Below, piece by piece: positions 1 through 7,699 of a stretch of DNA of 64,000 nt. This DNA is from Hydrogenophaga sp. 2FB (GTDB lineage Bacteria; Pseudomonadota; Gammaproteobacteria; Burkholderiales; Burkholderiaceae_C), in assembly GCF_005503365.1 (NCBI RefSeq), contig NZ_SCML01000011.1:60492-124491 (forward strand), written 5' to 3'. Each line of letters begins with the position of its first letter. Positions within the stretch are counted from its first letter, which is position 1. The position numbers and the translations under genes are program-made. The notes beneath the pieces are model-generated. The model was given only the letters and a program-made list of their open reading frames with translations, was not told where the DNA came from and did not search any database.

Positions 1-1
1 C

Positions 2-769
2 GCGCGTGCATTGGGGCGCGAAATGGTGCAGTCATACCACGAATCAGAAGCGGCGAAGGCGCTAAAGACTTCGGCGGCGGCGCTGAAGCGCGCTGGTGCG
101 AACGCTGCTGGACGGTACGTTGTTGGTACCGTGGCGCACGAACTGGCGTCGATCGTTGCCAACGACCGGGCCGATCTGATCGTTATGGGTTCGCACGGCG
201 ACACGGGGCTTAAGAAGCTGCTACTCGGCTCGGTGGCAAGCGCTGTGGCCGTCTCATGCACCAAGCCACTGCTCATCCTGCGCGGGGCTCAGATCCCCAA
301 GCGGGATTCGCTGAAAGTCGGCATTGCGCTGGACGGCAGCCCCTACGGCCTAGCCGTCGCGCGCTTCGTGGCCAGGAACCGGGACCTGTTCGGCGCGTCG
401 CCTTCGGTGAGCCTTATTCACGTCGTTCCCGACCTGACGAAGATCGTTGTGCCGGGCTGGATTGAACGCGAGGTGTCGACCGGCATCAAGCCAGAGCAGG
501 TCGAGGCCATGCAGAATGCGGCGTTCGAGAACGTGTTTAAGCCGGCCCATGAGCTTCTTGCCAGAGCCGGCATCACGGCCGCCGAAGTTCGCTTGGTCGG
601 GCAGGTGCCCGGCGATGCGATCGCTATGCATGTCACGAAGAGCAGGCTGGACCTGCTGGCGATGGGGTCGCTCGGCTTCGGAGCAGCCCGGCAAGCCCTC
701 ATGGGCTCGGTCGCGACCCGCGTGGCGTCGCGTTGTCGGACCGCGCTGCTGCTGGTGCGGGAGAAGTAG
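2..769 (+). CDS. Universal stress protein, tandem UspA domains (5' partial)
   Basis: The reading frame is open to the left edge, so the true start lies outside the window. Two UspA domains are visible. The first is cut: only about 92 residues remain, ending in the nucleotide-binding loop GSHGDTG and the strand PLLILRG. The second is complete and ends with GSLGFGAARQALMGSVATR and LLLVR. Tandem UspA proteins are soluble cytoplasmic factors that bind ATP and are induced in stress or growth arrest; no specific partner can be read here. A CBS-domain protein, a FloA operon and another UspA gene lie downstream, so this belongs to a stress-type gene cluster. Roughly 50 N-terminal residues are missing, by comparison with the usual domain length of about 145. 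Confidence 0.9.
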   Translation, partial: ARALGREMVQSYHESEAAKALKTSAAALKRAGANAAGRYVVGTVAHELASIVANDRADLIVMGSHGDTGLKKLLLGSVASAVAVSCTKPLLILRGAQIPKRDSLKVGIALDGSPYGLAVARFVARNRDLFGASPSVSLIHVVPDLTKIVVPGWIEREVSTGIKPEQVEAMQNAAFENVFKPAHELLARAGITAAEVRLVGQVPGDAIAMHVTKSRLDLLAMGSLGFGAARQALMGSVATRVASRCRTALLLVREK

Positions 770-1123
770 AGACCCGCGCAGCTGCTCGGGTACAGGGCCG
801 TCGGCTGGATACCGTCTTCGCCCGATCCGCACAATTTGGTTCGCTGCGCGTCAGCACGGCGTGCTTGAGCGGTTCGGTCCATCGATGATCGCACTGAAAA
901 CGGTGGGCCGCAGCAGCGTCATGTGCCTGCTGCGGTCACAGGCTGCCGGTTCAATACTTTGCTTCTCTTGTTTGGAGCCCCTACATGACTGAATCGAACG
1001 TGTCCACGACGTCCACTTGGCACGCCCTGGATGCTCCGACCGTTGTCGCACGAGTCGCAACGACGCGCAGCGCGGCGTGTCAGCGAAAGAGGCACGTGGC
1101 CGACTTGCGCAACTTGGCCCCAA

Positions 1124-1260
1124 TTGCCCGCCCTTGACCAGTCTGACGGCCTCCAGCTTGAACTCCGGCGTGTACTTTGCCCTGCGGCGCTTGTCGTCTT
1201 GCTTGCTCATCTCTCGTGCTCCATATCTTGACGTCTCCCCCGAACTCCGGATTTTTCAAA
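1124..1260 (-). mobile_element. IS3-family OrfA, N-terminal fragment with leader
   Basis: On the minus strand an ATG at 1210 starts MSKQDDKRRRAKYTPEFKL, followed by EAVRLVKGGQ, the start of an IS3-family OrfA (helix-turn-helix transposase subunit). After 29 residues (to about 1124) similarity ends and the sequence becomes the P-type ATPase of the other strand. Upstream of the ATG a leader runs to about 1260 (minus strand TTTTGAAAAATCCGG...) that looks like the usual IS end-to-start segment. No orfB follows, so it is an inactive scar. It is inserted inside the ATPase pseudogene. Confidence 0.7.
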
Positions 1261-1300
1261 ACTAGAGGTACGGTTGCTTTCCGGCAAGCCCGAAGGGGCG

Positions 1301-1409
1301 CAAGGAGAAGCAATGAAGAGGTCGAGATTTTCAGAGGAGCAGATCGCGTATGCGCTGCGACTGGCTGAGTCGGGCACACCGGTTGTCGACGTGTGTCGCC
1401 GGCTCGGCC
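1301..1409 (+). mobile_element. Second IS3-family OrfA N-terminal fragment (IS407-like)
   Basis: AAGGAG precedes an ATG at 1313 encoding MKRSRFSEEQIAYALRLAE, then SGTPVVDVCRRLG. This is the typical N-terminus of IS407-group IS3 OrfA proteins. After 32 residues the frame runs directly into P-type ATPase sequence (about 1406 onward), which creates an artificial long frame reaching 2311. The element lacks the rest of orfA and all of orfB. It is oriented opposite to the adjacent OrfA fragment, so two different IS3 insertions, or one complex deletion, took part. Confidence 0.7.
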
Positions 1410-1605
1410 TCGCCGATGCCGGCGCGGCAGCCGTCACCGGAGCGGAGGTCGAGGCCTGCGACGACGCCAGTCTGCGCGAACTGGCCGTACGTGTGACGGC
1501 CTTCGCACGCGCCAATCCCGAGCACATGCTGCGCTGGGTGCGCGCGCTGCAAGCCGAGGGGCAGATCGTCGCGATGACCGGCGACGGCGTCAACGAAGCG
1601 AGAGC

Positions 1606-1794
1606 TGGGCGATGCGGTTCTCGACGGAAGAATGGCATAGGAAGGAGTGGGCATTTGACGAACCTGCTCCCGATCACGGTCGATCATCGCTTTGCTCTTA
1701 ACAATCCCACCTTGGTGAGAGCGCTTTCTAAAACATCAATCTCCAGCGCCAACTGGCCGATCCTGACGTGCATTGGGGCAAGATCGACCGGCGC
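1606..1794 (-). mobile_element. IS3-family OrfA C-terminus with start of OrfB
   Basis: Reading on the minus strand, residues APVDLAPMHVRIGQLALE then IDVLESALTKVGLLRAKR end in a stop at 1684-1686. This is the leucine-zipper-like C-terminus of IS3 OrfA (family consensus near IGQLTLENDFLEGALTKAGLLSAKR). An overlapping frame begins MIDRDREQVRQ at 1687, matching the usual -1 arrangement of orfB (family starts MIDR). The OrfB similarity fades after about a dozen residues. It is the third independent IS3 scrap within 700 bases. Confidence 0.6.
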
Positions 1795-1813
1795 AACGAC
1801 GGGGGACAGTCGG

Positions 1814-2251
1814 TCACCCGCTGCCGCCGATGTATTTCTGCATGGCCTCCGCTTCCGACAGAACCTCCTCCAGACGCAGCTGAAGCAGGTCATGGACGGT
1901 CACCATGCCGACCAGCGTACCGTTGGTCAGCACCGGTACGTGGTGCACATGCCTGGTCATCATGAGCGCCATGATGCCCACCGCTCGATCTTGTGGAGCG
2001 CAGGTCAAAACTTTTGCGGTCATCAGATCCCGTACGGACTTATTCAACAGGTCGGGGCCGATGCTTTTCAATCCACGTACGATGTCGCGCACGGAAATGA
2101 TGCCTTCTATGGTTCTGCCGTCGCTGCTCACCACCAGGGCGCCCCCGTCTTCGAGCCCGGGGGACTGCAATGCCGCAGCGATCGTGGTGTCAGGTGTGAT
2201 GGTCGAAGCGGTGCGCTTCGGCTGCCTGTCGAGAATGCGCTGAACAGTCAT
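1814..2251 (-). CDS. CBS-domain protein
   Basis: The protein has 145 residues with two CBS motifs. The first covers about residues 10-60 (ALVVSSDGRTIEGIISVRDIV) and the second about residues 75-130 (VPVLTNGTLVGMVTVHDLL). Stand-alone CBS pairs bind adenosyl ligands such as AMP, ATP or SAM and act as energy sensors; the ligand here is unknown. The start at 2251 is chosen over an upstream in-frame ATG because AAGGAG lies 7 nt before it. The gene is intact although IS debris lies on both sides. It runs opposite to the UspA/ATPase text, and an artificial plus-strand frame overlies it. Confidence 0.9.
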   Translation of the reverse strand: MTVQRILDRQPKRTASTITPDTTIAAALQSPGLEDGGALVVSSDGRTIEGIISVRDIVRGLKSIGPDLLNKSVRDLMTAKVLTCAPQDRAVGIMALMMTRHVHHVPVLTNGTLVGMVTVHDLLQLRLEEVLSEAEAMQKYIGGSG

Positions 2252-2400
2252 GTCGAACTCCTTGTGGTGGATGGGCGGTGCCGGCACAGCCGGCGGGTAG
2301 GGTGGCTGTGAAGGTCCAACAGGCTATTTTTGTTCACCTGAGTTGAGTTTGAGTGAGCGGGAATCACCACACCCCCGGAACCCTCAATGAACTCAACCAA

Positions 2401-2990
2401 ATGAACATCTATAAGAATGCCCGACTTACGCTGGCGCGTCGAATCTAAATGGTTCGAGACATCACGATGAGCGCGCCCACGGCGCGTAAGTGTCTGGGCT
2501 GCTTCCTGGCCCTGGGCCAAGAAGGCCTGGTTGACGCGTCCTCGTGCCCGTCTCACGTATCTCGCGCCATCGAACCCGCCAAGGGCCTGACCCTGGTAGA
2601 GCTGCGCCGCAAGTGGCTCGTCCCATGCGAGAAGACGCGCAACGCGGTGCAGGTCCTGAGCAACGCGCACGCCTACTACGGCAATCTGGGGGGGCGCAGT
2701 CAGCGCCTGCTCACCACAACGGAGTAGCCTTCTGTTTACGAGACTCTGCGTTGGCCTTCAAAGAGCGGGGCATTCGCCACCGGTTCACTAAACCCTTCCG
2801 ACCGCAGACCATCAGCATGGTCGAGTATTTCATTCAGTCGACCCGGCGCGAGTGGACCTATTGCTTCACGTACCAGAACTCCAGCGAGAGAACAGCCGCG
2901 TTCGACGACTGGAATCACCTCTACAACTGGCATCAGCTCATCAAGGTATCGGTGGCGTCGCTCCCATGTCCCGGCTCTCTCGCTCAAGAA
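2401..2990 (+). mobile_element. Degenerate IS481-family transposase
   Basis: The N-terminal part begins at 2401 (MNIYKNARLTLARRI), hits a TAA at 2446, resumes MVRDITM and continues SAPTARKCLG...ASSCPSHVSRAIEPAK, an IS481-type helix-turn-helix. The central catalytic region is deleted. From about 2727, in another frame, the C-terminal part reads LAFKERGIRHRFTKPFRPQT, EYFIQSTRREW and TYQNSSERTAAFDDW...YNWH, typical of IS481 transposases. The second catalytic Asp, expected in a DNG motif, reads HNG. Stop codon, frameshift, deletion and lost catalytic residue together show it is dead. Confidence 0.8.
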
Positions 2991-3074
2991 GACCTCTTGA
3001 CTCTTCGCAGCTGGCGGGGCCACCGGGCTGAGACGGCAGTCCCCGGCCACGGAGCAATCCGGTCTTGAGCGAGA

Positions 3075-3464
3075 CTACCGATCATCGGGCCGTTCGAGAG
3101 CCCGGCACGGCCCCAGCACCGTCATGCTGAAGACCGCGCGCTGCAGGTCTTGCCGGCTACCGAGCAGCAAGGTGGCCCGGCCGGCGGTCGACGTCGTCTC
3201 CATGGCGGCGGGTGCCCCGAGCCACGAGGCGCGGCCGGGCAGGGCCGGCGAAGCTGCAGGGGTGGACTGCGCGCTCCTTGGGCTGTCCGCCAGCGGCGCT
3301 TCTTGCTCGGCGGTTTCCGGCGGGAGCGGTGCTTGCCGGGGTTCCGCATCGGGCGTCGGCAGCAGACCAAACCGCTTCATCACGTACTGAAAAAGCAGGA
3401 TGGCGGCAAAGACCAGCCCATAGATCAGTTCTGCAGGTATGTCCATCGCAGTCGCGCTCGTCAC
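3075..3464 (-). CDS. Small membrane-anchored protein downstream of FloA
   Basis: The product has 129 residues. A hydrophobic segment near the N-terminus ([19 protein letters not shown]) is followed by a Pro/Ala-rich linker and a short C-terminal tail ([19 protein letters not shown]). No family is recognised with confidence. It starts with GTG at 3464, whose last bases overlap the floA stop codon (GTGA), which suggests translational coupling; an internal ATG at 3446 is the alternative. Position and topology suggest an accessory of the FloA membrane scaffold, which is an inference. Confidence 0.65.
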   Translation of the reverse strand: MTSATAMDIPAELIYGLVFAAILLFQYVMKRFGLLPTPDAEPRQAPLPPETAEQEAPLADSPRSAQSTPAASPALPGRASWLGAPAAMETTSTAGRATLLLGSRQDLQRAVFSMTVLGPCRALERPDDR

Positions 3465-4441
3465 TTTCTGGCGCTGGCCGCCGGATCGCCGCCGTTGCCG
3501 GCGATCTCGTGGCGCATCACCGTATCGGCCTGCAGGTTCTTCATGCGGTAGTAGTCCATGATGCCCAGGTTGCCCTGTCGAAAGGCTTCGGCCATCGCAC
3601 GCGGCACCTCGGCTTCGGCCTCCACCACGCGCGCACGCATCTCCTGCTCCAGCGCGACGGCCATGGCCCGGCGCTCTTCGGCCTTGGCCTGCGCGATCTG
3701 CTTGTCGGCGTTGGCCTGGTCGATCTGCAGCTTGGCGCCGATGTTCTCGCCCACGGTCACGTCTGCGACGTCGATCGACAGGATTTCGTAGGCCGTGCCC
3801 GCGTCCAAGCCCTTGCTCAGCACATGCTTGGAGATGTGATCCGGACTCTCGAGCACGCTCTTGTGGCTGGCCGACGATCCGATGGTGCTGACCATGCCTT
3901 CACCGACCCGCGCGATGATTGTCTCTTCGCCGGCGCCGCCCACCAGGCGGTCGATGTTTGTGCGCACCGTGACCAGGCACACCGCGATCAGCTGGATGCC
4001 GTCTTTGGCCACAGCCGCGATCTTGGGCGTCTGGATCACCTTGGGCAGGACCGACATTTGCACCGCTTCGAGCACGTTGCGCCCGGCCAGATCGATGGCC
4101 GCGGCGCGCTTGAAGGGCAAGGGAATGGCGGCCTTGTCGGCCGAGATCATGGCGTTGACCACCCTGACGACGTTGCCGCCCGCGAGAAAGTGGGCTTCCA
4201 GGTCGTTGATGGAGATGTCCAGACCGGCCTTCACCGCGCTGATCCGCGCCGTGACTACAGTGCCGGGTGGAACGCGGCGCAGGCGCATTGCGATGAGCGT
4301 AAACATTCCCACGTAGGCGCCGGAAGCCCATGCGGCGATCCACAGTGGTATCGGCACCAGATACAGCAGCAGGGCCAGCCCCGCCGCCACTGCGATGAGC
4401 AAGCCGAAACCGCCCATCAAGCCCGTCATGACTTCGTTCAT
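3461..4441 (-). CDS. floA: Flotillin-like protein FloA
   Basis: The protein has 326 residues with the FloA (YqfA-type) layout. A hydrophobic hairpin covers about residues 5-50 ([20 protein letters not shown]...). An SPFH domain follows ([21 protein letters not shown]...). The long Ala/Glu-rich helical region contains [19 protein letters not shown], and the tail is Gly/Asp-rich. FloA proteins oligomerise on the inner face of the cytoplasmic membrane and organise functional membrane microdomains. ATG at 4441 overlaps the stop of the preceding frame (ATGA), and its own stop overlaps the next start (GTGA). A second SPFH protein, QmcA, is encoded at 22.1 kb, so the strain has two unrelated SPFH systems. 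Confidence 0.93.
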   Translation of the reverse strand: MNEVMTGLMGGFGLLIAVAAGLALLLYLVPIPLWIAAWASGAYVGMFTLIAMRLRRVPPGTVVTARISAVKAGLDISINDLEAHFLAGGNVVRVVNAMISADKAAIPLPFKRAAAIDLAGRNVLEAVQMSVLPKVIQTPKIAAVAKDGIQLIAVCLVTVRTNIDRLVGGAGEETIIARVGEGMVSTIGSSASHKSVLESPDHISKHVLSKGLDAGTAYEILSIDVADVTVGENIGAKLQIDQANADKQIAQAKAEERRAMAVALEQEMRARVVEAEAEVPRAMAEAFRQGNLGIMDYYRMKNLQADTVMRHEIAGNGGDPAASARK

Positions 4442-4746
4442 TCGTCAGCCCTGTTTGTTGATGTGCAATACAAACCGCGCGACGAGTCGGCTGTCGTCGC
4501 GGCGTGCCACCACGTTGATCGGGTCACCCTCGACGAGGCGTACCACAGACCGAAAAGGCCGAGCAGCGTGATGAAGAGCCCGGGATGCGACAGCTGCGAC
4601 GCGAGGCTCGCCGTTGTGCCCGCAGCGATGAAAGACAGCGTCACGAACAGTGGCCGGACGGTGTTGCGTTGTGCGCCATCGATGTATAGCGCTCTGCTCG
4701 CTGCAGACTGAGCGACGGCCTGCGGGAATGCCTGTTTCGATCTCAA
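4438..4746 (-). CDS. Small two-helix membrane protein between HPF-like gene and floA
   Basis: Two hydrophobic segments are visible ([16 protein letters not shown] and [16 protein letters not shown]). No family was recognised. The start is TTG at 4746. A perfect AAAGGAG sits 7 nt upstream, and the codon overlaps the previous stop as TTGA; the gene's own stop overlaps floA as ATGA. This double coupling argues that the frame is translated. One oddity is that after GLWYASS another frame reads [20 protein letters not shown] and stops at 4445. That looks protein-like, so a frameshift near 4530 cannot be excluded. Confidence 0.55.
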   Translation of the reverse strand: MRSKQAFPQAVAQSAASRALYIDGAQRNTVRPLFVTLSFIAAGTTASLASQLSHPGLFITLLGLFGLWYASSRVTRSTWWHAATTADSSRGLYCTSTNRADE

Positions 4747-5141
4747 GTATTTTCTCCTTTGAATTGAGTTGGGTAGGTTGCATCGTCGAACGCATGTGGC
4801 GGCGGCTGCGTCACCTTGTTATGCGCAGTGCGCCGGCCCATTCGCGACTGGTCCAGATGCTTGACCACCGCACGGCCCGCTCGATCTGTCGCCCGTTCAA
4901 TCACGTCGTACAGATCGGTACCGATGTCCCTGACGAAGGCGACATGTGCATCGACCAAGTAAACCTGGATCTGGCAAAACTTATCGACGCCACCGCGCGG
5001 GCCGTTCTCGTCACCAAGTCGCACGGCAACGCGCTGCACCCGGTCACTGTGGCGGGTCAACACGAACCGCAGGCGGCGATCGGCGTGATCGATCAACGCG
5101 GGCGTGGCCGGAAACCCCATACTTTGAACACTGACTCTCAT
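4743..5141 (-). CDS. HPF/RaiA-like ribosome hibernation factor (copy 1)
   Basis: The product has 132 residues of the S30AE/HPF-type fold, with the signature DENGPRGGVDKFCQIQVYL near residue 45 (family: NGPRGGxDKxCxV). Such proteins bind the 30S subunit and shut down or protect ribosomes in stationary phase; distant forms in stress islands are less well studied. ATG at 5141 is preceded by GAGGT and is preferred to an upstream in-frame ATG. It is the first gene of a run HPF - small membrane protein - floA - small membrane protein, each joined by a 4-nt overlap. It is divergent from the NhaR-type regulator. A paralogue lies at 7048-7389. Confidence 0.8.
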   Translation of the reverse strand: MRVSVQSMGFPATPALIDHADRRLRFVLTRHSDRVQRVAVRLGDENGPRGGVDKFCQIQVYLVDAHVAFVRDIGTDLYDVIERATDRAGRAVVKHLDQSRMGRRTAHNKVTQPPPHAFDDATYPTQFKGENT

Positions 5142-5254
5142 GCGCACCTCTATGGTTGATTGCCGCAGCGACCTGCTTAATCTAGTGGCTGCGGTCACAT
5201 GTGTAAACTCGAAAGATATGGACTAAAGGTTCGAAAAAATAGGATGGTTGGACC

Positions 5255-6190
5255 GTGAACTACAAACACCTCCACTACTTCATGCAGGTGGCAAAGTTGG
5301 GCAGTGTGACGCGCGCAAGCGAGCAACTGCACCTGACGCCGCAGACCATCAGCGGGCAGATCCAGCTGCTCGAAGAGGCCATGGGCAGCGCGCTGCTTGC
5401 AAAGAGCGGGCGCAGCCTAGTGCTCACTGATGCGGGCCGCCTTGTGCTGGGCTATGCCGAAGAGATCTTCTCGATGGGGGCCGAACTCAGCGAGGCGGTG
5501 CGCGAGCACAAGGCAAAGGTGCGTCTGCTGGAGTTCAAGGTCGGGGTGGTCGACGCGGTGCCCAAAGCCATTGCGTACCGGCTGCTGGAGCCGGCGACCC
5601 AGTTGCCGCAGCGGGTGCGCATCGTGTGCCGTGAAGGCAAACTCGAAGGTCTGCTGGCAGCGCTGGCCATGCACCGGCTCGACCTCGTGATTTCCGACAC
5701 TCCGATGCCGACATCGATCAGCGTCAAGGCCTTCAATCATCAGCTCGGCGCCTCGGGGGTCAGCTTTTTCGCGGCGCCTGCGTTGGTCGAGACATTCGAA
5801 GGACCTTTCCCGCGCTGTCTCGACGGTGCCCGAATGCTCATGCCGGGCGACGACTCGGCGGTTGGGCGGCGACTGCGTGCGTGGTTTCAGGAGCGCTCGT
5901 TGCAGCCGCTGGTCGTCGGCGAGTTCGACGACAGCGCGCTGGCCAAAGAGTTCGGTCGCCGCGGCGCGGGAGTTTTCGTTGCTCCCACGGTGCTGGCGAA
6001 GGAAATCGAGAGGCAGTTCGGTGTCAAGGACGTGGGCGCTGCAGCCGAAGTCTTGGCCGAGTTCTTCGCTATCTCTGTCGAGCGGCGCGTCACGCATCCT
6101 TGTGTCGTCGCGATCACTCAGGCAGCGAGAAACGAGTTGTTCGCGCCGCCCGCCAACGCTAGGCGCACGCGCCGACTGGCATCGCTTTGA
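5255..6190 (+). CDS. nhaR: LysR-family regulator, NhaR type
   Basis: The 311-residue protein begins MNYKHLHYFMQVAKLGSVT and has the winged HTH typical of NhaR (ASEQLHLTPQTISGQIQLLEE). A ligand-binding domain follows to about residue 290. In E. coli NhaR activates nhaA in response to Na+. GTG is the start, with AGGA about 10 nt before it. It is divergent from the HPF-floA operon with 113 bp between them, so that operon is a candidate target. No intact antiporter is near; only a broken antiporter-like piece occurs at 7.7-8.0 kb. Assignment to NhaR rather than another LysR subgroup rests on the N-terminal wording. Confidence 0.82.
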   Translation: MNYKHLHYFMQVAKLGSVTRASEQLHLTPQTISGQIQLLEEAMGSALLAKSGRSLVLTDAGRLVLGYAEEIFSMGAELSEAVREHKAKVRLLEFKVGVVDAVPKAIAYRLLEPATQLPQRVRIVCREGKLEGLLAALAMHRLDLVISDTPMPTSISVKAFNHQLGASGVSFFAAPALVETFEGPFPRCLDGARMLMPGDDSAVGRRLRAWFQERSLQPLVVGEFDDSALAKEFGRRGAGVFVAPTVLAKEIERQFGVKDVGAAAEVLAEFFAISVERRVTHPCVVAITQAARNELFAPPANARRTRRLASL

Positions 6191-6327
6191 CATGACGCAT
6201 GACACGATTCAGGCCTTCGCTCGCCTGAGCGGTGCCGGCCGTCCCGTTGATGGTCTGCAGACTCCCGGGGTGACTTTGCTGCGCCGGTCCTGGTCGTTTG
6301 GCTGGGTGACGTTCGAGGTCCTGACAA

Positions 6328-6483
6328 TCAAGCCAGCCACATGGCCGCACCCGCCAGCGTGCCAGCCGCACCGAATGCCGCCAGCAACTTGGCGTCACGC
6401 TGGTTGTCGTTCGCATATTCGCGCCAGGCACCCAGCAAGACGACGCCCCCTAGTAGCGCGACCAGGAATGCGAAGTCAGACAC
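6328..6483 (-). CDS. Small 51-residue membrane protein after TerB-like gene
   Basis: It starts with GTG at 6483, inside the 3' end of the TerB-like gene (overlap of 8 nt). The product has two hydrophobic stretches (FAFLVALLGGVVLLGAW and LLAAFGAAGTLAGAAMWLA) joined by a charged turn (REYANDNQRDAK). No family is recognised. The clean two-helix pattern and gene overlap favour a real gene, but no strong ribosome-binding site is evident. Confidence 0.5.
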   Translation of the reverse strand: MSDFAFLVALLGGVVLLGAWREYANDNQRDAKLLAAFGAAGTLAGAAMWLA

Positions 6484-6910
6484 GTTCGACGCCCCGTAAG
6501 GAGGGCTGCGTCCGCAGCATCTCGAGATGCAGGCCCCATTGCTCAACCGCCTCGACGAGCACGATCGACTCGCCTTCGGCGACATGCCCGTCCGCCTCGA
6601 CCACCGCGACGCACAGGCGCAGCACCTTGAGGCGCAGTTCCGGATCATCGATTTCGGCCATCAGCTGGGAGAGCGTTCGAGGATCCACTTCGCACGAGTC
6701 CGCGCGCCTCAAATGCGCCGCCAAGAGCAGATCCTCGCAGACGGTATGCACGATTATCTGCAACTCCTCGGACTGAATTCCGAGTTGTTCGTTGGCGCCA
6801 AGCCTGTCGAGGACGTCAAGCTCCGCCTTGCTCAGGCTGCCGTCGGCCAGCAAGGCCAGCGCGACGATGCGGGCAGCTGCCTGCGGGCTGTTGTTCGGAT
6901 AGGAACGCAT
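6476..6910 (-). CDS. TerB-like tellurite resistance domain protein
   Basis: The 144-residue helical protein has two acidic repeats typical of TerB/DjlA-like domains: ALLADGSLSKAELDVLDRLG near residue 25 and VVEADGHVAEGESIVLVEAV near residue 110. TerB domains are cytoplasmic and associate with membrane-linked stress complexes; the Asp/Glu clusters bind metal ions in characterised members. ATG at 6910 is chosen because similarity begins there, although the frame extends upstream without recognisable sequence. It is followed by a small membrane protein and preceded by an HPF-like gene on the same strand. Confidence 0.8.
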   Translation of the reverse strand: MRSYPNNSPQAAARIVALALLADGSLSKAELDVLDRLGANEQLGIQSEELQIIVHTVCEDLLLAAHLRRADSCEVDPRTLSQLMAEIDDPELRLKVLRLCVAVVEADGHVAEGESIVLVEAVEQWGLHLEMLRTQPSLRGVERV

Positions 6911-7047
6911 GATCTGTACTCTTTGCAAACAAGTTGACCGGATTGGCCGAAGATGGCATTTTTCCACCCGTCGTGCCGAGGCACTGAAAGGCACTTGCAA
7001 GCCTCTGACCGCTTGCGTCATCTTTTTCAGGCCTTCTTTCACCTTGT

Positions 7048-7389
7048 TCAGCGATCAAAGCCGATCGCACGCTGGCCGGAACGCTCGTGGTCGTGCGTGC
7101 GCCGCCAAATGCGCACCAACGCCCGGGCGGCGCGCGCGAGCGCGCCCTCGAGAGCGGAACGCCAATCGCGCGCCATCGATGTGATCACCACGGTGCCGGA
7201 GCTGTCGGTTTTCAGTTCCACTTGGCAACGTTTGTCCACGCCACCGCGCGGACCGTTGATGTCCGACAGTTGCACTTTGGCGCGCGGTACGAGCCAGGCG
7301 AGGCGGCGCATCACGAAGCGCACGCGACGCACCGCGAGTTCGCGCAACTGCGCACCTTCCGGATCGCGGGACTCAAAGAGCACATGCAT
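7048..7389 (-). CDS. HPF/RaiA-like ribosome hibernation factor (copy 2)
   Basis: The 113-residue protein shares the signature DINGPRGGVDKRCQVELKT with the copy at 4743-5141. Its N-terminus reads MHVLFESRDPEGAQLREL and the C-terminal helix is Arg/Ala-rich (ALARAARALVRI). ATG at 7389 has GGAG 8 nt upstream. The expected role is binding the small ribosomal subunit during stress, by family. It probably shares a transcript with the TerB-like gene (spacing 137 bp). The two HPF-like copies are diverged, so they are paralogues and not a recent duplication. Confidence 0.8.
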   Translation of the reverse strand: MHVLFESRDPEGAQLRELAVRRVRFVMRRLAWLVPRAKVQLSDINGPRGGVDKRCQVELKTDSSGTVVITSMARDWRSALEGALARAARALVRIWRRTHDHERSGQRAIGFDR

Positions 7390-7699
7390 GACTGATCTCC
7401 ATCGGTTGAAACATGGCCCAACGATAGGGTGTCGCGGACTTTCGGAAAATCAGGAAATTGCAGAGCGAAAGGTCCGATAAATCTGACTAAACGCCCAACC
7501 TGCACCTGCGGGCCTACGGGCCTGTGGGTAGCTCTCCGACTGCCGCTTTGCAGCCTTGATCACGAGCAGCCGTCAACGATCGGACGGTGCGCCGGTCTGA
7601 CCTGCACGAACAGCCGGTGTCGGGGCCAGGCGCCTTTGCGCCAGCGGAACGGGGGGCCTGCCATGTTGAAGATCCTGGGTGCAATGCTGCGGGTGGCCA
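7390..7699. other. Intergenic decay zone, no recognisable gene
   Basis: This stretch contains only short frames in several phases and none reads like a known protein. It separates the HPF-like gene from the antiporter remnant and is probably degraded coding DNA. I see no convincing promoter, tRNA or IS end in it. Confidence 0.5.

Larger units (their letters stand above)
985..1605 (+). pseudogene. Broken P-type cation-transporting ATPase
   Basis: Two in-place fragments of one P-type ATPase survive. An ATG at 985, preceded by GGAG, opens a frame reading MTESNVSTT...DAPTVVARVAT. Near 1060 the reading continues one frame over as DAQRGVSAKEARGRLAQLGPN, the conserved N-terminal actuator region of Ca2+/H+-type P-ATPases. 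The text stops at about 1131, where IS3 debris begins. A second fragment at about 1406-1605 reads VTGAEVEACDDASLREL...ARANPEHMLR...AMTGDGVNEA, which matches the hinge/P-domain signature TGDGVNDAPAL with D changed to E. The phosphorylation site DKTGT and all of the transmembrane core are absent. It cannot encode a working pump. The neighbouring stress genes suggest it once belonged to that cluster. Confidence 0.8.

Noticed and set aside
6209..6228. Hairpin TCAGGC/GCCTGA after the NhaR gene
   Set aside because: Six base pairs, 8-nt loop and no T-run; too weak to call a terminator.
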